Below, piece by piece: positions 59,139 to 64,000 of a DNA stretch of 64,000 nucleotides (its first letter is position 1; each line of letters opens with the position of its first letter). This stretch comes from Nonomuraea thailandensis (GTDB lineage Bacteria; Actinomycetota; Actinomycetes; Streptosporangiales; Streptosporangiaceae): NCBI RefSeq assembly GCF_024172165.1, contig NZ_JAMZEB010000002.1, positions 8,344,501 through 8,408,500 of the forward strand, written 5' to 3'. The notes below the pieces were generated by a model. That model was not told where the DNA came from and did no database searches. It was given only the letters and a program-made list of their open reading frames with translations. Position numbers and translations under genes: made by a program.

Positions 59139-59489
59139 TCAGGACGGCGGGGCCTTCCTGGCGGACCCGCGATACAGCTCGGCGTCGTAGCGGCGCTCGT
59201 TGTCGTCGAGCTTGGCCCGCGCCGCCTCCAGCAGGTCCACGCCCAGGACGTCCGCCAGCCGGACCAGGTAGAGGGTGACGTCGCCCAGCTCGGTGCGCAT
59301 CCTGGCGAGCGTCTCGGGATCGGGGTCGCGCGACTCCTCCGCCGTGAGCCACTGGAACTCCGCCACCAGCTCCCCGACCTCGCCCGCCAGCGCCATCGCC
59401 AGGTTCTTCGGCGTGTGGAACCGCTCCCACTCCCTGACCCGCGCGAACTCGCGCAGCCGCCCGGCAAGGCACTCCAACTCCGTCGTCAC
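59139..59489 (-). CDS. MazG-like nucleotide pyrophosphohydrolase
   Basis: Small all-alpha NTP pyrophosphatase of 116 residues in the MazG/DCTPP1 superfamily. The metal-binding motif GEVGELVAEFQW (ExxE) and ELGDVTLYLVRLADVLGVDL (ExxD) are intact, and the N-terminal EWERFHTPKNLAMALA matches the dCTPase/RS21-C6 subgroup. It would hydrolyse non-canonical or excess (d)NTPs to the monophosphate, housecleaning the pool. ATG 59489, only ~40 bp from the divergent MarR gene. Confidence 0.9.
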   Translation of the reverse strand: MTTELECLAGRLREFARVREWERFHTPKNLAMALAGEVGELVAEFQWLTAEESRDPDPETLARMRTELGDVTLYLVRLADVLGVDLLEAARAKLDDNERRYDAELYRGSARKAPPS

Positions 59490-59517
59490 GTCACCCGACC
59501 CTATCGAGCCCTGCGGG

Positions 59518-59523
59518 TATGTT
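59518..59523 (+). promoter_or_regulatory. -10 box of a leaderless MarR transcript
   Basis: TATGTT ends seven bases before the GTG at 59531, the spacing seen for leaderless actinobacterial transcripts. No ribosome site precedes that GTG or the alternative ATG at 59519. Confidence 0.55.
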
Positions 59524-59530
59524 GCGTAGC

Positions 59531-59971
59531 GTGAATGGGGTCGAACTGTTCCTGCTGGGCCGGGCGCTGATGAAGATCGGCGAAGAGGCGATGCCGTCCG
59601 AGGGGATCGGCGACCAGGCCACGAGTGCCCGCACCGTCCTGATCGTCGTGAGCGACCTGCGTGCCCACCCCGAGACGACGGTGGGCGAGATCGCCACCCG
59701 TACGGGGCTGCCGCAGAGCGCCGTGTCCGCGGCCATCGGGCGGTTGCGCACCGCGGGCGCCGTGATCGCGGAGACCGATCCCCGGGACCGCCGCCGCACG
59801 ATCATCCGCGAGGCGCCCGAGGTGTCGGAGCGGGTGACGCGGGTGCGCGACACCCCCATCGACGACGCGCTCGCCGCGGCGCTGGGCACGGACGACCCGC
59901 AGCGGGTCCGCGAGACCGTGGCCGCGCTGGAGGAACTGGCCGACCGGCTCATCCCTCAGCTCCGGAAGTAA
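59531..59971 (+). CDS. MarR-family winged-helix regulator
   Basis: Regulator of about 146 residues. The winged helix contains TVGEIATRTGLPQSAVSAAI and GRLRTAGAVIAETDPRDRRR with the Asp-Arg wing of the MarR family; TIIREAP follows. Helical ends (ELFLLGRALMKIGEEAM; ETVAALEELADRLIPQL) would form the dimer interface. A GTG at 59531 is chosen over ATG 59519 because TATGTT makes a fitting -10 for leaderless start at that GTG. Two palindromes lie directly after its stop, before the hydrolase gene, and are its probable targets. Confidence 0.83.
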   Translation: MNGVELFLLGRALMKIGEEAMPSEGIGDQATSARTVLIVVSDLRAHPETTVGEIATRTGLPQSAVSAAIGRLRTAGAVIAETDPRDRRRTIIREAPEVSERVTRVRDTPIDDALAAALGTDDPQRVRETVAALEELADRLIPQLRK

Positions 59972-59973
59972 TC

Positions 59974-60010
59974 CATCAAATTTGATGCATCATTTCTGAT
60001 GCATTAGGGT
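59974..60010 (+). promoter_or_regulatory. Overlapping palindromic operators and -10 box of the hydrolase gene
   Basis: CATCAAATTTGATG (59974-59987) is a perfect 14-bp palindrome. It overlaps ATGCATCATTTCTGATGCAT (59985-60004), which has 8-bp arms and a 4-bp centre. TAGGGT (60005-60010) ends six bases before ATG 60017, suggesting leaderless transcription with the operators over the -35 region. Such sites suit the MarR protein just upstream. Confidence 0.8.
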
Positions 60011-60016
60011 CGCGGC

Positions 60017-60871
60017 ATGACGATGTTGCGCGTCCACGATGCCGACCTCCACTACCAGGTCCGCGGCGCCGGGCCGTTCCTGCTGATCGCCCAGAGCGGC
60101 GAGGGCGACGCCGACCGGAGCGTCGACCTGGTCGATCACCTCACCGGCGACCACACCGTGATCACCTACGACCGCCGCGGCCTCAGCCGCAGCACCGGGA
60201 CGGCGGCGAGCGTCCGGCAGCACGCCGACGACGTGCACCGGCTGCTGGCCCACCTCACCGACCGGCCCGTCATCATGCTCGGCCAGAGCCTGGGCGCCTC
60301 CATCGGCCTCCACCTGGCCATGCGCCACCCGGAGCAGCTCAGCCTGCTCATCGCGCACGAGCCCGTCTCACCCTGGCTGCTGCCCGCCGCCGAACGCGAC
60401 CGGCACCGGACGGAGCTGGCCGAGATCCGCGCCCTCTACCTCGAGTCCGGCCTCCCCGCCGCGCTCAAGGAGGTGGCCCGGGTGCTCGGCATCACCCCGC
60501 CCGGTGCCGGCGGCGGCGCCGGGCCCGGCCTCACCCCGCCCGGCGCGGGCGGCGGCGCCGAGCCCGGCCTCACCCCGCAGCCCATGACCGCCCGGCGGCG
60601 GGCGAACTTCGACTTCTTCATCCGCCACGACTTCCACGCCGTCATCGAGGACGACCTCGACCTGACCGGCTGCCGCACCCGCGTCCTGCCCGCCGCCGGT
60701 CTCACCACCCCTGCCGCCGTCTTCGACCGCCGCTGCGCGGACGAGCTGGCCGCGCTCCTGCGCACCGAGGTCGCCCTGCTGCCCGGCGGCCACAACGGCA
60801 ACCTCACCCACCCCCGCGCGTACGCCGCCCGCCTGCGCGAGCTACTCCGCGAACTCCCGCCTGCCCCCTGA
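60017..60871 (+). CDS. Alpha/beta hydrolase under MarR control
   Basis: Hydrolase of 284 residues. LHYQVRGAGPFLLIAQSGEG opens the fold; TYDRRGLSRS is the Asp/Gly region; nucleophile Ser in MLGQSLGASIGLHLAM; C-terminal His in LLPGGHNGNLTHP. The cap domain region contains an insert of two 13-residue copies of a TPPGAGGG-type unit. No signal peptide. ATG 60017 with no ribosome site, consistent with a leaderless transcript. Probably an esterase or epoxide/lactone hydrolase whose substrate is the MarR ligand; this is inference. Confidence 0.82.
   Translation: MTMLRVHDADLHYQVRGAGPFLLIAQSGEGDADRSVDLVDHLTGDHTVITYDRRGLSRSTGTAASVRQHADDVHRLLAHLTDRPVIMLGQSLGASIGLHLAMRHPEQLSLLIAHEPVSPWLLPAAERDRHRTELAEIRALYLESGLPAALKEVARVLGITPPGAGGGAGPGLTPPGAGGGAEPGLTPQPMTARRRANFDFFIRHDFHAVIEDDLDLTGCRTRVLPAAGLTTPAAVFDRRCADELAALLRTEVALLPGGHNGNLTHPRAYAARLRELLRELPPAP
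60494..60571. repeat. Two 39-bp direct repeats inside the hydrolase gene
   Basis: Units 60494-60532 and 60533-60571 encode TPPGAGGGAGPGL and TPPGAGGGAEPGL. They preserve the frame and lie in the presumed cap region. Confidence 0.88.
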
Positions 60872-60896
60872 CCGCACACGTGTACGCTTCCATCGC

Positions 60897-62522
60897 GTGT
60901 CGGAATTATCGGTCCCGGGCTACGAGATCAAGGGCGTACTCGGCCAGGGCGGCTTCGGCGTGGTCTACCTCGCCCTGCAATCGGCCGTCGGCCGTGAGGT
61001 GGCGCTCAAGGTCGACAACCGGGTGCTGCTGTCCGAACGCGACAGGCGCCGCTTCCTGCGAGAGGTGACAGCGGCCGGCGCGCTGTCCGGCCATCCGCAC
61101 GTGGTGCCCGTCTACGACGCGGGGCTGCTGCCGGACGGGCGGCCGTACATGGTGCTGGAGCTGTGCCCCGGCGGCTCGCTGGCCGGCCGCACGCTCTCCC
61201 CCGCCGACGCCAGGGACGTCGGCGCACGCATCGCCGACGCGCTCGCCGCCGCACACGCGCAGGGCGTGCTGCACCGCGACGTCAAACCGGCCAACATCCT
61301 GCTCAACCGGTACGGCCAGGTGGCCCTGTCGGACTTCGGCCTGGCCACCATGCCCGCGTCCGGCCCCGACGCCTCGGTCACCCGCGAGTCGCTGACCCCC
61401 TCCTACGCCCCGCCCGAGGCGTTCGAGCTGGCCGAGCCGTCACCCGCGGGCGACGTGTACGCGCTGGCGGCCACCGTCTACGCGCTGCTGTCCGGCCGCC
61501 CGCCCCGCTTCCCGGAGAGCGGCGTCCCCAACCTGGCGATGATCCTCGCCCTGCACCGCCTGCCCGTCCCCGACATCCCCGGCGTGCCGCCGGAGCTGAC
61601 CGCCGTCCTCCGCCGCGCCCTGGCCAGTGACCCGTGGCAACGCACCCCGAGCGCGGCGGCCCTGCGCGACGAGCTGTCCGCCGTCCCTCTCCCCCCGTCC
61701 GCCCCCTCAGGCCGCCACGCCCACGCCTCCACCCCGCCACCCGTGCTCTCGGGCCACCCCTCGCCATCAGGCCACCCCTCGCCCCCCGCCCCGTCGCCGG
61801 GACGCCACTCGGCGCCCTTCACCCCGGCTCCCCTGGCGCCTTCGCAACCCCCGGCTCACCTGGCGCCATCGCAGCCCACCAACCCCCCGCACGAGCCGGT
61901 CACCAGGCCGCCGGCGGCGCCGCACGGCGTCAACAAGGTCCTGGTCGCGATCATCGCCGCCCTGTCGCTGGTGATCGTGGCCGGCGCGGGCGTGTTCGTC
62001 TACACCCAGGTCATCCAGCAGCCCCCTGCCAAGGACGAGCAGGAGGCCGCCGGCCCCACCACCGCCGCCACGACTCCGCAGAAGGAGGAGCCCGGCGTCT
62101 TCACGGGCCTGGACACGTACACCGAGAACTGCCCCGCCGCGAAGATCAAGGGCGCCGGTGCGGCGTGCGTGCGGGAGGCGGAGTGCTGGGGCGGCCTCGT
62201 CATCATCGTGGGCGACACCAAGGCCAGGCGGCTGGGCTGCGAGGAGTCCCACTCGTGGGAGACGTTCGCGGTCGCCCCCATCCCGAAGGACGCCGAGACG
62301 TACGTCCAGCAGGACCTCGCCAGGCACCCGACCGTGAAGAAGGTCTGCAGCCGCACGGTCCTGCTGTCCACCAGGACCGGCACGGCCCGCGACCTCGCGG
62401 CCGCGCAGTGGAAGGCGGACGTGATGCCGCCGTCGCAGTCCCAGTTCGAGGACGGGGTGCGGTTCTACCGCTGCATCGCCAGCCGGACCGGGGTGGATTC
62501 GCGCAAGTCCTACTTCCACTGA
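60897..62522 (+). CDS. Transmembrane Ser/Thr protein kinase with Cys-rich outer domain
   Basis: Hanks-type kinase of 541 residues. Cytosolic catalytic domain (~1-265): GQGGFGVVY loop, Lys38 in VALKV, Asp128 in HRDVKPANILL, Asp146 in SDFG, and the SYAPPEA activation-segment end. A Pro/Ser/His-rich linker (~270-340) leads to one membrane helix VLVAIIAALSLVIVAGAGVF (~346-365). The outer domain of ~175 residues has six Cys (ENCPAAKIKG, ACVREAECWGG, RLGCEESH, KVCSRT, YRCIAS), likely disulfide-bonded and ligand- or stress-sensing. GTG 60897 lacks a clear ribosome site. It is separated from the hydrolase by 25 bp. Confidence 0.92.
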   Translation: MSELSVPGYEIKGVLGQGGFGVVYLALQSAVGREVALKVDNRVLLSERDRRRFLREVTAAGALSGHPHVVPVYDAGLLPDGRPYMVLELCPGGSLAGRTLSPADARDVGARIADALAAAHAQGVLHRDVKPANILLNRYGQVALSDFGLATMPASGPDASVTRESLTPSYAPPEAFELAEPSPAGDVYALAATVYALLSGRPPRFPESGVPNLAMILALHRLPVPDIPGVPPELTAVLRRALASDPWQRTPSAAALRDELSAVPLPPSAPSGRHAHASTPPPVLSGHPSPSGHPSPPAPSPGRHSAPFTPAPLAPSQPPAHLAPSQPTNPPHEPVTRPPAAPHGVNKVLVAIIAALSLVIVAGAGVFVYTQVIQQPPAKDEQEAAGPTTAATTPQKEEPGVFTGLDTYTENCPAAKIKGAGAACVREAECWGGLVIIVGDTKARRLGCEESHSWETFAVAPIPKDAETYVQQDLARHPTVKKVCSRTVLLSTRTGTARDLAAAQWKADVMPPSQSQFEDGVRFYRCIASRTGVDSRKSYFH

Positions 62523-62527
62523 CCTGT

Positions 62528-62971
62528 TCAGGTGACGCGGGAGTCGTACGCCTCACGGTTGGCGAGCACGTCGTCCATGTTCGTCTCGGCCCAGCCCTTG
62601 ATGCCGCGCATCATGTGGTGCAGGGAGAGGCCGAGGCCGGTCAGCTCGTAGGAGACCGTGACGGGCACGGTCGGCGTCACGGTGCGCGTGATGAGGCCGT
62701 CGCGTTCCAGGGAGCGCAGCGTCTGCGTGAGCATCTTCTGGCTGACGCCGGCCAGCAGGCGGGACAGCTCCGAGTAACGCATCGGCCGGGGGCCTCCCGC
62801 GCAGCCGGCGTCCTGCTGAGGCGAGCCGTCGCTGCCGAGCGCGGCCAGGATCAGCGTGACCCACTTGTTGGAGATGCGGTCGAGCAGCTTGCGGCTCGGG
62901 CATGCCGCCATGAAGGCGTCATATTCCGCCTTGCCCTGTGCCCTCTTCTGGGCCGCCGTCGTCGTCGCCAT
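62528..62971 (-). CDS. HxlR-family transcriptional regulator
   Basis: Winged-helix regulator of 147 residues: CPSRKLLDRISNKWVTLILA (the HxlR signature Cys and WTLLIL-like helix), MRYSELSRLLAGVSQKMLTQ as the recognition helix region, TLRSLERDGLITRTV, and VSYELTGLGLSLHHMMRGIK. The leading Cys of the motif can be redox- or electrophile-sensitive in this family (YodB/HypR). Divergent from an aldo-keto reductase, the usual target; palindromes between them at 63000-63035. Ends 5 bp past the kinase stop, convergent. Confidence 0.88.
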   Translation of the reverse strand: MATTTAAQKRAQGKAEYDAFMAACPSRKLLDRISNKWVTLILAALGSDGSPQQDAGCAGGPRPMRYSELSRLLAGVSQKMLTQTLRSLERDGLITRTVTPTVPVTVSYELTGLGLSLHHMMRGIKGWAETNMDDVLANREAYDSRVT

Positions 62972-62999
62972 CGACCGCTCCTCTCACCCGCCGGTGTCT

Positions 63000-63035
63000 T
63001 ACGCACTCCGAAGTGCGTACTTCCTGTCAGGAAGT
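63000..63035. promoter_or_regulatory. Two adjacent palindromes between hxlR and the reductase gene
   Basis: TACGCACTCCGAAGTGCGTA (63000-63019) has 8-bp arms and a 4-bp centre. ACTTCCTGTCAGGAAGT (63019-63035) has 8-bp arms and a 1-bp centre. Together they cover the divergent promoter region, about 29 bp from the regulator start and 59 bp from the reductase start. Probable HxlR-family sites. Confidence 0.78.
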
Positions 63036-63093
63036 TACCTCTCCATACTGAAGCAACGAACCGATAGGCACCACTCTCACCTGAAGGCAGAGG

Positions 63094-63966
63094 ATGAGCA
63101 CTTATCCCCCTGAGCTTCCCGGCGGCACCTGGGCGCTGGGCGGCCTGACCGTCACCCGGTTCGGCTACGGCGCCATGCAGCTCGCCGGCCCCGGCGTGAT
63201 GGGCCCGCCGGCCGACCACGACGGCGCACTCGCCGTCCTCCGGGAGGCCGTCGGCCTCGGCATCACCCATATCGACACCAGCGACGCCTACGGGCCGCGC
63301 GTCACCAACCGGCTGATCCGGGAGGCGCTGCACCCGTACCCCGGCGCGCTGCACATCGTGACCAAGGTCGGCGCGAACCGCGACCAGCAGGGCGGCTGGC
63401 CTCCTGCCCGGCGGCCCGAAGACGTTCGCCGCTCCGTTCACGAGAACCTCGAATCCCTCGGGCTCGACGTGCTCGACCTGGTCAATCTCCGGCTCGGCGA
63501 CGCCCAGGGACCTCGGCCGGGCTCGCTCGCCGAGCCGTTCGAGGCGCTCGTCGAGCTTCAGCAGCAGGGGCTGATCCGGCACCTCGGAGTGAGCAACGCG
63601 ACGGCGGAACAGGTCGCGCAGGCGCAGGCGATCGCGCCGATCGTGTGCGTGCAGAACATGTACAACCTCGCCTACCGTCAGGATGACGAGCTGATCGACG
63701 GGCTCGCCGAGCAGGGGGTCGCGTACGTGCCCTTCTTTCCGCTCGGCGGCTTCAGCCCGCTCCAGTCCTCGGCGCTGTCGGCGGTGGCTGCTCGGTTGCA
63801 GGCGACGCCGATGTCCGTGGCGCTGGCCTGGTTGCTGCGTCGGTCGCCGAACATTCTGCTCATTCCTGGCACCTCTTCGGTGACGCATCTGCGGGAGAAC
63901 GTCGCCGGGGCGGGGTTGTCGCTGTCCGATGAGGATCTCGGCGAGCTGGACAAGCTCGGCCGCTAG
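63094..63966 (+). CDS. Aldo/keto reductase
   Basis: NADPH-dependent oxidoreductase of 290 residues, TIM-barrel fold. Catalytic tetrad: Asp in HIDTSDAYG, Tyr in the same motif, Lys in IVTKVGA; the usual catalytic-site His is replaced in VNLRLGD, where many AKRs have a His (for example DLVQLHR). RHLGVSNATAEQV, VCVQNMYNLAYRQ and the C-terminal cofactor loop IPGTSSVTHLRENV follow the AKR pattern. ATG 63094 with GAAGG seven bases upstream. Controlled by the divergent HxlR protein, so probably an aldehyde- or electrophile-detoxifying enzyme. Confidence 0.9.
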   Translation: MSTYPPELPGGTWALGGLTVTRFGYGAMQLAGPGVMGPPADHDGALAVLREAVGLGITHIDTSDAYGPRVTNRLIREALHPYPGALHIVTKVGANRDQQGGWPPARRPEDVRRSVHENLESLGLDVLDLVNLRLGDAQGPRPGSLAEPFEALVELQQQGLIRHLGVSNATAEQVAQAQAIAPIVCVQNMYNLAYRQDDELIDGLAEQGVAYVPFFPLGGFSPLQSSALSAVAARLQATPMSVALAWLLRRSPNILLIPGTSSVTHLRENVAGAGLSLSDEDLGELDKLGR

Positions 63967-64000
63967 GACCTGGCCGTCTCGGGGTGCGCCGCAGGCGCCC

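Overview
The window is very GC-rich actinomycete DNA with densely packed genes, many stop/start overlaps (ATGA, GTGA) and GTG starts. The gene families fit a mycelial actinomycete of the Streptosporangiales type, possibly Nonomuraea-like. These include DUF3040, maleylpyruvate-isomerase (mycothiol-type) proteins, an AfsR/SARP-type regulator, CebR- and DmdR/IdeR-type operators, a CHAT-ATPase-TPR protein, and TTA codons in secreted genes. The genus is inference only. I saw no rRNA, tRNA, CRISPR array, IS element or prophage.

Layout, left to right. 1-710 is the 5' end of a fused isobutyryl-CoA mutase (icmF) cut by the window edge, divergent from a glucose-dehydrogenase-like enzyme. 1886-6520 holds a CHAP amidase, a PP2C phosphatase, a solitary one-chain N6-adenine methyltransferase and a soluble Ser/Thr kinase. 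6543-10559 is a siderophore locus: two FecCD permeases face an enterochelin-esterase-like gene and a siderophore-binding lipoprotein, with iron boxes at both outer promoters. 10640-16184 is a CebR-type cellobiose/beta-glucoside operon (binding protein, two permeases, GH1 beta-glucosidase, LacI repressor) behind an 18-bp palindromic operator. 16235-19509 holds a secreted PLD-like protein, an APH-family kinase, an AhpD-like protein and a GNAT. 19518-23178 is a two-gene CHAT-ATPase-TPR plus small membrane protein unit, a candidate conflict or regulated-protease module.

23227-33579 is an apparent alpha-glucan utilisation locus: GH13 alpha-glucosidase, ABC transporter, LacI regulator, and a large secreted GH87 (alpha-1,3-glucanase/mycodextranase type) enzyme with CBM32, CARDB and CBM35-like modules. 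The promoters of the binding-protein gene and of the GH87 gene share a nearly superimposable arrangement (TTGC, 21-bp spacing, TTGCGG -35, 17 bp, TATGGT -10), which ties the two together. A PfkB-family protein with altered catalytic residues lies convergent to it.

33771-46636 is mixed: secreted proteins, a DUF4344 protein that lost its catalytic Glu, TetR, DUF1152, zinc-free L31 with a possible Zur box, SDR, MFS, RecQ, an MDMPI-family protein carrying a repeat-rich insert, a CocE-type hydrolase and a lipoprotein, with several minisatellite-like arrays between or inside genes. 47561-49980 is a DNA-alkylation-repair operon: MGMT, an uncharacterised 2OG-Fe(II) oxygenase, a small unknown protein and AlkB. 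49964-59489 carries secreted M23 peptidase and other hydrolases, an amidohydrolase, an AfsR-type regulator, a decayed lipoprotein gene and MazG. 59531-63966 has a MarR/hydrolase pair with palindromic operators and leaderless-type promoters, a transmembrane Ser/Thr kinase with a cysteine-rich outer domain, and a divergent HxlR/aldo-keto reductase pair.

All calls come from reading sequence and motifs; no database search or structure prediction was run.
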